64,000 nucleotides of DNA from Longispora fulva. GTDB taxonomy: Bacteria > Actinomycetota > Actinomycetes > Mycobacteriales > Micromonosporaceae. Below the pieces are notes generated by a model. The model made no database searches. It was not told where the DNA came from and was given only the letters and a program-made list of their open reading frames with translations. Both the position numbers and the translations under genes were made by a program. The stretch lies in NCBI RefSeq assembly GCF_015751905.1, contig NZ_JADOUF010000001.1, forward strand, positions 6,882,001-6,946,000. Direction: 5' to 3'. Shown in pieces: positions 50,455 through 60,956 of this stretch (the stretch's first letter is position 1; each line of letters begins with the position of its first letter).

Positions 50455-51686
50455 CCCGTACCACCGAGCTGGTGCCACTCGCCGACTACCTGTACGGCGT
50501 GATGGCCCGGCTCCGCCCGCTGCCGCCGCTGGAGGTCGACCTGACCCAGGCGTACGGCAACGTGCTCGCCGAGGAAGTCACGGCCCCCGGACCGCTGCCA
50601 GCGTTCGACCACGCGGCGATCGACGGCTACGCGGTCCGGGCCGAGGACCTGCTCGGTGCCACCGCGACCAGACCGGTCCGGCTCAACGTCGTCGGCGACC
50701 TGTCGGCGTCGAGCTGGCGGCCGGTCCGGTTGACTGCGCATGCCTGCTTTTCGGTCGCGGCCGGTGCTCCGTTACCGGCCGCGGCCGACGCGGTGGTCCC
50801 CCTGGACTGGACGGACCAGGGCATGGCCGTCGTCGAGGTCTACGACGCGGCCAAACGCGGCCACGGCCTGCGCCGGGCCGGCGAGGAGATCTCGGCCGGC
50901 TCGGTGATCGCGCGGGCCGGGACCCAGATCACCCCGCCGCTGGTGGCCCTGCTGGCCGCCTGCGGCATCGGGCACGTCGTCGTGCGGCCCTGCCCGCGCG
51001 TCGTCGTGCTCGCCACCGGCGACGAGCTGGTCGAGGCCGGCCGGTCCAGTCAGGCCGGTCAGATCGTGGACGCCAACTCCCACGCCCTCACGTCGGCGGC
51101 CGCCGAGGCGGGCGCGCACGCGTACCGGGTCGGGATCTGCGACGACGACCCCGAGGCGCTGCGGGCGCTGGTGGACGACCAGACCCTGCGCGCCGACCTG
51201 ATCATCACCACCGGGGGCACCGGCACCGGCCCCGGCGACATGGTCCGCCGGATCCTCGGCCGAGACGGTGTCGAGTTCACCGACCTTTCCGTGTACCCGG
51301 CCGGCTCGCTCGGCTTCGGCACCATCGGCCCCGAAGAGGTGCCCATCGTGTGCCTGCCCGGCGACCCCGGTACCGCCCTGATGAGTTTCGAGATGCTCGC
51401 CCGGCCCGTCATCCGGCTGCTGGCGGGCGCGGAGCCGGTGTTCCGGCCCAGCATCAAGGCCCACCTGCTGGAGACCGTGGCGTCCCCCGTGGGGGTGCGG
51501 GAGTTCCGGCCGGCGCACGTGGCCGAGCGGCGCGGCGGGGGCTACACGGTCCAGCCGCTGGCCGGCGGCCCGTACACCCTGTCGGGTCTCGCCGAGGCCA
51601 ACGGCGTGCTGGTCCTCGGCGAGCGGGTCACCACGGCCGCCGCCGGCTCGACCGTCGACGTGCTGCTCGTCGACCGGCGGCGGTGA
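50451..51686 (+). CDS. glp: Glp / molybdopterin molybdenumtransferase (MoeA-like)
   Basis: 411 residues with gephyrin/MoeA layout: FDHAAIDGYAVRAEDLL early, MoCF-type core GDELVEAGRSSQAGQIVDAN and TTGGTGTGPGDMV, CLPGDPGTALMSFEML late. In corynebacteria and streptomycetes the galU-linked MoeA-like protein Glp binds FtsZ and works with the membrane protein GlpR/SepX. The matching neighbour at 52392 supports that role here; molybdenum insertion remains an alternative. Confidence 0.88.
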   Translation: MTRTTELVPLADYLYGVMARLRPLPPLEVDLTQAYGNVLAEEVTAPGPLPAFDHAAIDGYAVRAEDLLGATATRPVRLNVVGDLSASSWRPVRLTAHACFSVAAGAPLPAAADAVVPLDWTDQGMAVVEVYDAAKRGHGLRRAGEEISAGSVIARAGTQITPPLVALLAACGIGHVVVRPCPRVVVLATGDELVEAGRSSQAGQIVDANSHALTSAAAEAGAHAYRVGICDDDPEALRALVDDQTLRADLIITTGGTGTGPGDMVRRILGRDGVEFTDLSVYPAGSLGFGTIGPEEVPIVCLPGDPGTALMSFEMLARPVIRLLAGAEPVFRPSIKAHLLETVASPVGVREFRPAHVAERRGGGYTVQPLAGGPYTLSGLAEANGVLVLGERVTTAAAGSTVDVLLVDRRR

Positions 51687-51693
51687 CCGCCGG

Positions 51694-52305
51694 ATGCCAC
51701 CTGGCTGGCCAGCGGTCCTCCGGGAGGGCGACGTCACGATGCGCCCCTACAAGCGCGGCGACGCCAGGGCCTGGAGCGAGGCCCGGATCCGCAACGAGGA
51801 GTGGCTGACCCCCTGGGAGCCCACCCCGCTCGGCCCGTGGCGCGAGGTGCACTCCCCGGGCGCGTTCCGTGGCCTGCACCGGGCGCTGAAGCGGGCCGCC
51901 GACGCGGGCAGCGCCATGCCGTTCGCGATCTGCTACCAGGACCGCTACGTCGGCCAGTTGACCATCGGCAACATCGTCCGGGGCGCGTTCTGCTCCGCGT
52001 ACGCCGGCTACTGGGTCGACTCCCGGGTCGCCGGTAAAGGCATCACCCCCACGGCCCTGGCGCTGGCCGTGGACCACGCGATGGGCCCCGGTGGCCTGCA
52101 CCGGATCGAGGTCAACATCCGCCCCGACAACCTGCCCTCCCGCAGGGTCGTGGAGAAACTGGGCTTCCGTGAGGAGGCTTTCTATCCCCGGTACCTGCAC
52201 AGTGGCGGCGCCTGGCAGGACCACATCGGATACGCGCTGACAATAGAGGACATCTCCCTCGAGGGTGGCCTGATGGCGCGCTGGCGCCGGGCGCGCTCGT
52301 CCTGA
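51694..52305 (+). CDS. GNAT acetyltransferase, RimJ/RimL-like
   Basis: 203 residues. VTMRPYKRGDARAWSEARIR at the N-terminus, acetyl-CoA region YWVDSRVAGKGITPTALALA, and HRIEVNIRPDNLPSRRVVEK are typical of ribosomal-protein-type N-acetyltransferases. It sits between glp and the sepX-like gene, as in other actinobacteria. Confidence 0.9.
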   Translation: MPPGWPAVLREGDVTMRPYKRGDARAWSEARIRNEEWLTPWEPTPLGPWREVHSPGAFRGLHRALKRAADAGSAMPFAICYQDRYVGQLTIGNIVRGAFCSAYAGYWVDSRVAGKGITPTALALAVDHAMGPGGLHRIEVNIRPDNLPSRRVVEKLGFREEAFYPRYLHSGGAWQDHIGYALTIEDISLEGGLMARWRRARSS

Positions 52306-52391
52306 CGCCACGGTGTGGCTTCCCCGTTATTACCCGACGGCAACATAACCTTGGGTAACTAGTGCGACGACTGTGAACGGGAGGGGTGAGG

Positions 52392-53063
52392 GTGCCGACG
52401 TCGGTGCTCCTCGCTGTCCTCGCCGCGGCCGGGCTGCTCGCGCTCGCACCGGCTCTGGTCCGCCGGTACGACGCCACCGAGCGACTCGTCGCCGAGAGGG
52501 CACTGTCGACGGCGCGGGTGATCAGTCGCCAGCGCCGCCGTCGCACTGTCCCGACCCGGCGCGGCTACCCCGATCCGACCAGCCTCGTCCCCGCCCCCCG
52601 GGCTCCCTCGGCCCTGTCCCCGGCCGCCCTGGCGGCGGCCCGGGCCGAGCGGGCCCGACTGTGGCGGTTCCGCCGCCGTCGCCGGGTGCTGTCCGCCCTC
52701 CTCCTGCTCAACGCCGTGGAACTCGTCGGAGTCGCGGTCTTCGACCCGGGGCTGTGGATCGGGTTCGCGGTATCGTCGGTGCTCCTCGTGGCGTACACGA
52801 TCAGGCTGCGCAACCAGGTCGTCGCCGAACGCCGCCGTCGCCGGATCGCCGTGCTGCGGGCCAGGGAGGCCGCCCGTCGCGAGGCGGAGCGGGTCGCGTT
52901 CGAGCGGGCCGAGTTGCTGGCGGCTGCCGAGCAGGCCGCGGCGGCTGCCCGGCGGGGGGCCGCGGCGTACCGGTCGTACCGGCGGCGGGTCGTGTCGCAG
53001 GAGCCCCGGCGGCTGTCGCCGGTGCGGGGGGAGGCTTATGAGGCCCGTGCGGTGAACTTCTGA
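52392..53063 (+). CDS. sepX: SepX/GlpR-like cell-division membrane protein
   Basis: 223 residues from the GTG at 52392, chosen because GGGAGG lies 7 bases upstream. N-terminal membrane helix (VLLAVLAAAGLLALAPALV), an Arg-rich cytosolic part, two further helices (~100-145) and a long charged helical tail. Position in galU-glp-rimJ-X-tRNA matches SepX/GlpR, which recruits Glp and FtsZ. Identification rests mainly on context and topology. Confidence 0.65.
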   Translation: MPTSVLLAVLAAAGLLALAPALVRRYDATERLVAERALSTARVISRQRRRRTVPTRRGYPDPTSLVPAPRAPSALSPAALAAARAERARLWRFRRRRRVLSALLLLNAVELVGVAVFDPGLWIGFAVSSVLLVAYTIRLRNQVVAERRRRRIAVLRAREAARREAERVAFERAELLAAAEQAAAAARRGAAAYRSYRRRVVSQEPRRLSPVRGEAYEARAVNF

Positions 53064-53092
53064 GGTGCGTGCTAGGATTTTTTTCGACCCGA

Positions 53093-53168
53093 GGGGCTGT
53101 GGCGTAGTTGGTAGCGCGCCTCGTTCGCATCGAGGAGGTCAGGAGTTCGAATCTCCTCAGCTCCACCA
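53093..53168 (+). tRNA. tRNA-Ala(CGC)
   Basis: Acceptor GGGGCTG (53093-53099) pairs with CAGCTCC (53158-53164). D-arm GGCGTAGTTGGTAGCGC, anticodon stem CCTCG/CGAGG with loop TTCGCAT (anticodon CGC), T-arm AGGAGTTCGAATCTCCT. Discriminator A and an encoded CCA. Reads GCG codons. Confidence 0.95.
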
Positions 53169-53174
53169 AAGGTC

Positions 53175-53208
53175 AGGGGCGGTTTCCGGAATCCGGAGAC
53201 CGCCCCTT
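53175..53208 (+). terminator. Terminator of tRNA-Ala
   Basis: GGGGCGGT...TCCGGA / TCCGGA...ACCGCCCC hairpin directly after the tRNA, followed by TT. Confidence 0.75.
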
Positions 53209-53365
53209 CCATGTGCGTACAGCTGGCGAAGGCGCGCGAGCGCGGAGTTCCGGTCAGGCATACGGCAATGATCGCGCAGCCCTGCCGAATGAGGCGGACC
53301 TCGGCCCCGCCAAGGAGTCCGGCCGGCTGCCGCGCCCAGGCGGTGCCAGAAATCACCGCGAGGCG

Positions 53366-53557
53366 TCAGCGGCCCTCAGCGTCCGGTGGAACCGGACCGG
53401 ACGGGTTGTGCCACGTCACCTTCGAGCGCTCAACCTTGACCCGCCTCGGACCCGTGGTCGCAGCCACCACGATCAGTATCACTAAGGCCACCACGAGCAC
53501 GAACAGGCAGAAATACGGCATGACCATGGCCATGCCCCACACGAACTCCGGTTCCAC
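53366..53557 (-). CDS. Possible small membrane protein
   Basis: 63 residues with one strong hydrophobic segment (YFCLFVLVVALVILIVVAAT) and a short basic tail ending in PPDAEGR. GTG start without a clear ribosome-binding site. It is the only plausible gene in the 520 bases between the tRNA terminator and the next CDS. Confidence 0.45.
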   Translation of the reverse strand: MEPEFVWGMAMVMPYFCLFVLVVALVILIVVAATTGPRRVKVERSKVTWHNPSGPVPPDAEGR

Positions 53558-53733
53558 GCGCTGATCATGGCAGTGCCTGAAAAATCACGGAGACCCAGGG
53601 AGTCGGCTCCAGGTGGCCGCTGCTTTCACCCGCTGGCAGTGACAAGGTCGCCGAACTTCGGCCCCCTGACGCGAACCCGGAGTAACGTCCGAATTTGGTG
53701 GGTATTGCGAAACACTTTCATGAGGGGGCCCCG

Positions 53734-54018
53734 ATGTACGCACGCGTAGTCCAGGGCACGGCGAAACCTGGAAAGATGGACGAGTTCGTGCGCCTGTTCC
53801 GGGACGAGTTCGCTCCCGCGATCCAGAAGACCGCGGGGTTCGCGCAGTCCTTCCTCACCCGGGACGGTGACAGCTTCATCGCGATGACGGTCTTCGCCTC
53901 CAAGGAGGACATCGAGGCGGATGAAGCCAAGTTCAAGTCACGGATCGGCCAGGCGGTCGATCTGTTGACTGGTCCGCCGCAGTCGTCGATCCGCGAGGTC
54001 GTCGTCCACCTCGGGTGA
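53734..54018 (+). CDS. Antibiotic biosynthesis monooxygenase-like protein
   Basis: 94 residues, ABM ferredoxin-like fold: MYARVVQGTAKPGKMDEFVR, then GFAQSFLTRDGDSFIAMTVF. Such small dimeric proteins oxidise polyketides or degrade haem, or have unknown roles; the substrate here is unknown. The ATG with GAGGGGG upstream is preferred over the longer reading. Confidence 0.85.
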   Translation: MYARVVQGTAKPGKMDEFVRLFRDEFAPAIQKTAGFAQSFLTRDGDSFIAMTVFASKEDIEADEAKFKSRIGQAVDLLTGPPQSSIREVVVHLG

Positions 54019-54106
54019 GTCGTGACCGGCGGCAGGGGAGCGCCGGCCACGCCCACTGAGAAAAGCGGCGAAAAGCAATAAATTTCCCAAAAGTACCGAT
54101 ATCCTC

Positions 54107-54898
54107 ATGTTGATCATAAAGGGTGGGTATCGGAGTTGGGTGAATTCAACTTTTCCTGGCAGCCTTAGGCCCGTGGTGGGGACGACCGGGCGGAGGAACC
54201 CCCGCAGGGCGCTCCTCGTGACCCTCGCGGCGGGTGCCGTCGCGATGGCCCTGTTCGGGGGCGGACCCGCCGGGCACAAGCCTGCCCCGCACCCGCCAGC
54301 GGCGTTCGCCCCGCCGGTCGCCGTCACCCAGCCGGACACGGCCCCGCCGCCGGCGGTGTACCCGCCCCGGGGCGCGGGGACGTTCCGGATCGCGACCGGG
54401 GACGGGGCCCGGCTCGGGCAGGCGGGCACTCTGCTCCGGTTCCAGGTCGCCGTCGAGAACGGGATCGGCAACGTCGAGCCGTCGGCCGTCGCGGCGGCGA
54501 TCGAGGCCACGCTCGGGGACCGGCGGGGCTGGACGGCGGACGGGTCGTGGAGCTTCCAGCGGGTCGGGCCCGGTCAGCTTCCGGACTTCACGGTGTACCT
54601 CGCCACGCCCGACACCCGCGACGACCTCTGCGAGATGGGGCCGGACGGCTACACCTCCTGCCGCAACGGCGACAAGGTGGTGCTCAATGTGGCCCGCTGG
54701 GCCGAGGGCGTGCCCGACTATGGTGCGCCGCTGTGGCAGTACCGGGAATACATGGTCAATCATGAGGTCGGCCATCGGCTGGGCTTCGACCATGAGCAGT
54801 GCCCGGGGGCGGGGCGGCCGGCGCCGGTCATGCAGCAGCAGACACTGGGCCTTCAGGGCTGCGTCGCCAACGCCTGGCCCCACCAGCCCACGGGCTGA
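54107..54898 (+). CDS. DUF3152 family secreted protein, metalloprotease-like
   Basis: 263 residues. A hydrophobic anchor (RALLVTLAAGAVAMALFG, ~34-51) and a Pro-rich linker precede the DUF3152 domain. Its VNHEVGHRLGFDHEQCPG stretch holds HExGHxxGxxH, the zinc-binding pattern of metzincin-like proteases, followed by PVMQQQT. Acts outside the cell membrane. The exact start is uncertain. Confidence 0.88.
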   Translation: MLIIKGGYRSWVNSTFPGSLRPVVGTTGRRNPRRALLVTLAAGAVAMALFGGGPAGHKPAPHPPAAFAPPVAVTQPDTAPPPAVYPPRGAGTFRIATGDGARLGQAGTLLRFQVAVENGIGNVEPSAVAAAIEATLGDRRGWTADGSWSFQRVGPGQLPDFTVYLATPDTRDDLCEMGPDGYTSCRNGDKVVLNVARWAEGVPDYGAPLWQYREYMVNHEVGHRLGFDHEQCPGAGRPAPVMQQQTLGLQGCVANAWPHQPTG

Positions 54899-55010
54899 TC
54901 CGCCTGAGGCCCGGCTGCACCAGCCCACCGGCTGATCCGGGGAACCCTGGTGACTTGCCCCGGTCACGTAAGGTAGGTCCGGAATCGATCACCCCTGATG
55001 AGAGATGCCG

Positions 55011-56453
55011 ATGCGGACCCGACGCGACCAGGTGCAGGCGTACCGGTTCGTGACCCGCCGGCTCGTCTCGGCCATGCTGTCGGGCGAACCGGAGACCACC
55101 AACCTCCCCCTCCGCAGACTCCTCCTCGCGGCGATCGGCAGCGTCATGATCGCCGTGCTGGTGTTCGCCGGGGTCGGGGCCTACGGCCTGCTGCACCCGG
55201 GCGGCAACGAGTCCTGGAAGAAGGACATGACGCTCGTCATCGAGCGCGAGAGCGGCGCCCGGTACGTCTACTCGCAGGGCAAACTCTTCCCCGTCCTCAA
55301 CTACGCCTCGGCCCGCCTGATCGTCGGCGACCCGAACCCGGTCCAGGAGTTGGCGTCACGCGACTCCCTGGCCGGTACACCGCGCGGCCGGCCGGTCGGC
55401 ATCGAGGGCGCGCCGGACTCGCTGCCGGATCCCGGCGCCCTGCTCGGCCTGCCCTGGTCGGTGTGCAGCGCACCTAAGGTCGCCGACACCGCGGACCTGG
55501 CCACCCACCTGGTGATCGGTTCCGCGCCGACCGGCGGCTCGCCGCTCGGCGCCGAAGGGCTGCTGGTGTCCAGCGGCTCGTCGACGTACCTGCTGTGGGG
55601 CGACCACCGGCTCAAGGTGCCCGACCGTACGGCGCTCGCGGCGCTGGGCATGACGGCGACCCCGCTGCCGGTCGGCCAGGCCCTCGTCGACGGCATCACG
55701 GCCGGCCCGGACCTCGCCGCGCCCGCCATCCCCGGGTTCGGGGGCGAGGGCCGCAGGGTCGGAGCGCAGGCCACGAGGATCGGCGCGGTGTACCAGAGCG
55801 GCAGCCAGTACTACGTGATGCTCTCCGACGGCCTGGCCCCCGTGCACGAGGTGACCGCCAACCTGCTCAACGCGGCGTCGAGCACCTTCACCCAGGTCTC
55901 GCCGGCCGACGCCTCCGCGGTGCCCTCGGCGACGCGGGTGGAGCCGGAGGGCCTGCCCCTGACGGCGCCCAGGCTGCGCACCATGGACGGTGCCACCCTG
56001 CCGGCCGTGTGCGCCGGCTACCGGGGCGACCCCGACAAACCCATCACCATCGACGTGTACGCGAAGGCGCCCGACCAGTTCGCCAAGCCCCAGGAGCCGG
56101 CCGTCACCACGGGCCGCGACGCCGTGCGCACCGCCGACCGGGTCGTCCTGCCCGGCGGTCGCGGCGCGCTCGTCCAGGCGCGGTCCGCGCCCGGGGTGCC
56201 GGCCTCCGGCACGGTGTTCCTGGTGACCGACCAGGGCATCAAGTACGGCCTCGCCGGCAACGCCCAGGCGGCCCTCGGCTACGCCGGAGCCACGGTCATC
56301 GGCGTCCCCGCGGCCCTGCTGGCCCTGGTGCCGACCGGCCCGGGCCTCGATCCGGCCGCGGCGGTGGCCGCCGTCGGGAGCGGCCCCGGCCCCGAGTCGA
56401 CGCCCCCGGTCGCGCCCGGCCGGACCGCCTCCCCGACCCCGAAGAAGACCTGA
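55011..56453 (+). CDS. eccB: Type VII secretion protein EccB
   Basis: 480 residues. The N-terminus RTRRDQVQAYRFVTRRLVSA with a single membrane helix (RLLLAAIGSVMIAVLVFAGV) and a large periplasmic-side domain (YVYSQGKLFPVLNYASARLI; WSVCSAP) is characteristic of EccB. It is part of the ESX membrane complex. The ATG at 55011 has GAGAG at 6 bases; an upstream ATG at 55005 is too close. Followed by its mycosin partner. Confidence 0.92.
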   Translation: MRTRRDQVQAYRFVTRRLVSAMLSGEPETTNLPLRRLLLAAIGSVMIAVLVFAGVGAYGLLHPGGNESWKKDMTLVIERESGARYVYSQGKLFPVLNYASARLIVGDPNPVQELASRDSLAGTPRGRPVGIEGAPDSLPDPGALLGLPWSVCSAPKVADTADLATHLVIGSAPTGGSPLGAEGLLVSSGSSTYLLWGDHRLKVPDRTALAALGMTATPLPVGQALVDGITAGPDLAAPAIPGFGGEGRRVGAQATRIGAVYQSGSQYYVMLSDGLAPVHEVTANLLNAASSTFTQVSPADASAVPSATRVEPEGLPLTAPRLRTMDGATLPAVCAGYRGDPDKPITIDVYAKAPDQFAKPQEPAVTTGRDAVRTADRVVLPGGRGALVQARSAPGVPASGTVFLVTDQGIKYGLAGNAQAALGYAGATVIGVPAALLALVPTGPGLDPAAAVAAVGSGPGPESTPPVAPGRTASPTPKKT

Positions 56454-56454
56454 C

Positions 56455-57894
56455 ATGCGCCGGACCCCGGGCCGCGGGTCGGGCGACGCCACTGTCCGAA
56501 GGTCGGGATCTCCCGGATGCGCCGGGCACGGGTTGGGCGACTTCGTCGCGGGGCAGCTACGAGCCGCAGGGCGCGCCGGGGACGGGCCGGGCGGCTTCCG
56601 CACCAGAGGTGCGCGACAACTGGGAACCGCCGTGCGCGCAGGGACCGGGCTATCCCTGGTGGGTCGGGTCGCGTTCTGTCTCGCCACGGCAGTGCTCGCG
56701 GCCCTCGTCGCCGTGCCGGCCCAGGCGACGCCCCGATCGAACCGGGACTGCGGCGCGGCCAACCCGAACGCGCACCCCCTCACCCGGAAACCGTGGCCGC
56801 TGCGCCGGCTCGCGCCAGCCACCGTGTGGGGCCTCAGTCGGGGCCAGGGCGTCACGGTCGCCGTCATCGACTCCGGCGTGTCCCCGGACCATCCGAAGCT
56901 CACCAACGGCAAGGTGCTCGCCGGCTACGACTTCATCGACGGCGGCCCCGACGGCCAGTGCGACGACCACGGCCACGGCACGTTCGTGGCCGGCATCATC
57001 GCCGGCCGGGAGAGCCGCAACGACAGCGACGGCCCGTTCACCGGCATCGCCCCGGACGCGCTGATCCTGCCGATCAAGGCGATGAAGGGCGACGAGCACC
57101 TCAGCGTCGAGGACGGCCGCAAGCGGGCCGACCTGGTCGCCTCGGCCGTCAACCTGGCCGTGGACAGGAAGGTCCAGGTCATCAACCTGTCCCTGGTCCT
57201 GGAGAACACCCCGGTGCTCGCCGCGGCCATCGACCGGGCGGTCCGGTCCGACATCGTGGTCGTCGCGGCGGCCGGCAACACCGGGGACTCGCCGGACCAG
57301 GCGGGCAGGGAGCTGTTCCCCGCGGCGTACGACGGGGTGCTCGCCGTCGGTGGGGTCGACGAGTCCGACCGGCACGCGCCGTCGTCCACCTCGGGCCGGT
57401 ACGTCGACATCGCAGCGCCCGGCGTCGATATCGACGGGCCCACCCCGCACGGCGGCGGCTACGTCACCGAGGCCAAGGGCACCAGCTACGCCGCCGCGTA
57501 TGTGTCCGGCGTCGCCGCCCTGCTCCGCGGCTACCACAAGGACCTGTCGGCCGCCCAGATCGTGGACCGGATCACGAAGACGGCCGACCGGCCGGCACTC
57601 GGCCGCGACGACCAGGTCGGCTACGGCGTGATCAACCCCTACCGGGCGATGACGGCGATCCTGGACCCGGCCGCCGAGCGGGCCCGGCCGGTCGTGGGTG
57701 GCCTCACCCGGCCCCCGGCGCGGGACGACCCGTCATACGCTGCGAAGACCTACGGCCCGTGGCTGGCCGGCAGCTGCATCGGAGCGACGGCTCTGCTGGC
57801 CGTGCTGGCGCTGGCGTTTCCACGTGGGTCACGCCGCCGTTGGCGCCCGGGCCGCGCGATCCGTCCGCCCGACCAGTCCGCGGAGAAGAACTAG
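56455..57894 (+). CDS. mycP: Mycosin, S8 serine protease of type VII secretion
   Basis: 479 residues. Long N-terminal extension (~65), signal segment, then the subtilisin triad: Asp in VAVIDSGVSPDH, His in DDHGHGTFVAGI, Ser in AKGTSYAAAYVSGVA. A C-terminal membrane helix (LAGSCIGATALLAVLALAF) anchors it. It cleaves ESX substrates and stabilises the secretion complex. It follows eccB with one base between stop and start. The true start may be further in, before the signal segment. Confidence 0.9.
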   Translation: MRRTPGRGSGDATVRRSGSPGCAGHGLGDFVAGQLRAAGRAGDGPGGFRTRGARQLGTAVRAGTGLSLVGRVAFCLATAVLAALVAVPAQATPRSNRDCGAANPNAHPLTRKPWPLRRLAPATVWGLSRGQGVTVAVIDSGVSPDHPKLTNGKVLAGYDFIDGGPDGQCDDHGHGTFVAGIIAGRESRNDSDGPFTGIAPDALILPIKAMKGDEHLSVEDGRKRADLVASAVNLAVDRKVQVINLSLVLENTPVLAAAIDRAVRSDIVVVAAAGNTGDSPDQAGRELFPAAYDGVLAVGGVDESDRHAPSSTSGRYVDIAAPGVDIDGPTPHGGGYVTEAKGTSYAAAYVSGVAALLRGYHKDLSAAQIVDRITKTADRPALGRDDQVGYGVINPYRAMTAILDPAAERARPVVGGLTRPPARDDPSYAAKTYGPWLAGSCIGATALLAVLALAFPRGSRRRWRPGRAIRPPDQSAEKN

Positions 57895-57969
57895 TCGTCT
57901 CGAACCGGGCGCCCGGCGGGCCGCATCCCGCGCGCAGCCGGTGGATCCCAGGCCCCAGCGGAGCCGGGG

Positions 57970-59259
57970 CTAGCGGACGCCCAGGCGGCGCCAGGACATC
58001 CCGTCCGGGCTGAACGCCGTCCAGTCCATCCCCCACACCCCGAAGGCCACATACCCGGCCCCGGTCCGGTGCACCCTGCTGACCTGCGGCAACGCCGTAA
58101 TCTTGCTGCCGCCCTGCTGCCCGGACGCCGCGACCCACCACGTGCCCGGGTCGGTGTCGACGGCCATCAATAGCCGGCCGTCGGGCAGCGGCACCGTGTC
58201 CTCGGCCGCGGCGGGCGGGAAGCCCACGAACAGCGCGAAGCTCTGGCCGTTGTCGGTGGAGCGGAACAACCCGAGGATGGGGCTGGCGGCCTGGTGGGTG
58301 CCGTCGACGGTGGCCCGGCCGGTGACGACGGCGTAGATCTCGTCCTTGCCGGTGGCGATCCGGATGTTGCCGACCTCGCCGTTGAGGACGGACAGCGTGG
58401 TGGTCAGCCAGGTCCGGCCGGCGTCGCGACTGACGGCGATCTGCGGCTTGCCCTCGCTCGTGCCGGTGATCCACCACGCGCCGTCGCGCGCGGGACCCTG
58501 CGCGGCCCACCGGACGGTGAACCCGGCGGGGACGGTGGTCAGCTTCGCGGCCCGGCCGCCGGAGCCGGCGAGGCGGACCCGGAGCCCGTCGCCGGCCACG
58601 AACAGCCGGCTGTTGGCGGGGATGGCGGTCAGCGGCGCGTCGTCGACCGGGGTGGCGGCCCAGGTGCGGCCGCTGTCGGGACTGTGCCAGGCGCCGCCGA
58701 GGACCAGCTCGGTGCCGTTGAGGACGACCAGGTCCGGCAGGGTCTCGGAGGTGGCGGTCGGGATCGGCGAGGACAGGGTCTGCCACTCGTCGCCGCCGTC
58801 CTCGCTGCGGGCGAAGGTCAGCGTGCAGGTCGGGAGGGTGGTTCGGCAGTCGGCCGCCAGCGCGTACCCATGGCGGTCGTCGGCGAACTCCACGTCGTAG
58901 AGGGAGCCGGGCACGTTGAGGTTCGGGCGGTCGGGGGCGAGCACCTCGATGCCCTCGCCGGCCCAGGTGGAGGTGTGGCTGGTGAGCGAGGCGTTCATCG
59001 TGTACGGATTCGGCGCGGCCGGCCCCGGCCCGGGCTCGGCCGGCGCGGCGGCGAGGCGCACCCCGGTGATCGTGAGGACGGCCAACGCCGTGCCCCCGGC
59101 AGCGGTGATCAGGCGGCGACGGCGGCGGACGGCGTCCGCGCGCGCCGACACGGATCCGAGACCCGGCTGGGGGATGTTGCCCAGCAGGTGGGAGCGCGAT
59201 TCGGCGAGGGCCCGTTCGATCCGGTCATCGGGCTCAAACGGGTCGAGTAACTCAGGCAT
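57970..59259 (-). CDS. Membrane protein with BNR/beta-propeller-like domain, sigma partner
   Basis: 429 residues from the ATG overlapping the sigma-factor stop. A short cytosolic N-terminus (ALAESRSHLLGNIPQPGLGS), one membrane helix (LITAAGGTALAVLTITGVRL) and an outer domain with repeated S.DgG.tW units (SEDGGDEWQTL, SPDSGRTWAAT, SRDAGRTWLTT), typical of sialidase-type propellers. Coupling to an ECF sigma gene suggests an anti-sigma or sensor role, though no zinc anti-sigma motif is present. Confidence 0.78.
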   Translation of the reverse strand: MPELLDPFEPDDRIERALAESRSHLLGNIPQPGLGSVSARADAVRRRRRLITAAGGTALAVLTITGVRLAAAPAEPGPGPAAPNPYTMNASLTSHTSTWAGEGIEVLAPDRPNLNVPGSLYDVEFADDRHGYALAADCRTTLPTCTLTFARSEDGGDEWQTLSSPIPTATSETLPDLVVLNGTELVLGGAWHSPDSGRTWAATPVDDAPLTAIPANSRLFVAGDGLRVRLAGSGGRAAKLTTVPAGFTVRWAAQGPARDGAWWITGTSEGKPQIAVSRDAGRTWLTTTLSVLNGEVGNIRIATGKDEIYAVVTGRATVDGTHQAASPILGLFRSTDNGQSFALFVGFPPAAAEDTVPLPDGRLLMAVDTDPGTWWVAASGQQGGSKITALPQVSRVHRTGAGYVAFGVWGMDWTAFSPDGMSWRRLGVR

Positions 59260-59767
59260 GGCGGGAGAGCTCCGCCTCGGCCGGCCGGAGTCTGGTGGCC
59301 AGCGCGGTGCGGCCACGCGACAGGCGGGACTTCACGGTGCCGACGGGGAGGTCGAGGGTCGTGGCGACCTCGTCGACGGGCAGGTCGGCGAGGTGGTGCA
59401 GGACGATCACCTCCCGGTACGCCTGGGGGAGCTGGGCGAGCGCCGCGAGCAGGTCGGTGCGGTCGGGCTCGGGCCCGGGCTCGACGGTGCTGGTGACCGG
59501 GCGGGTGCGCATCATGATCGTGTCGAACAGCCGGCGGCGACGCCAGCGGCGGCGGACCAGGTTGACGGCGACGGTGCGCAGCCAGGCTTCCGGGTTCTCG
59601 ATGTCGGAGATGTGCTTGGGGCGGGCCAGGGCCCGGGCGAACGCCTCCTGGACGGCGTCCTGCGCCTCGGCCAGGTCGCCCGTGAACGCGTAGAGCTGGG
59701 TCACGAGCCGCCGGTAGCAGTCGTCGTACAGGTTCGCGATCGCCACTTCGCCACTGTTGCCGCCCAC
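59252..59767 (-). CDS. ECF sigma factor, SigE-like
   Basis: 171 residues from a GTG with GGAGG 7 bases upstream; longer readings lack such a site. Region 2: LYDDCYRRLVTQLYAFTGDL and AQDAVQEAFARALAR. Region 4: LPQAYREVIVLHHLADLPVD, then VGTVKSRLSRGRTAL. It directs polymerase to a stress-type regulon. Co-transcribed with the membrane propeller protein. Confidence 0.9.
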   Translation of the reverse strand: MGGNSGEVAIANLYDDCYRRLVTQLYAFTGDLAEAQDAVQEAFARALARPKHISDIENPEAWLRTVAVNLVRRRWRRRRLFDTIMMRTRPVTSTVEPGPEPDRTDLLAALAQLPQAYREVIVLHHLADLPVDEVATTLDLPVGTVKSRLSRGRTALATRLRPAEAELSRHA

Positions 59768-59796
59768 CAGGACACCTCCGCGTCTAGCGCCTGTAG

Positions 59797-60924
<1,128 letters not shown>

Positions 60925-60956
60925 ACGGCACGACCGGGACATCGACGGGAGGCGCG

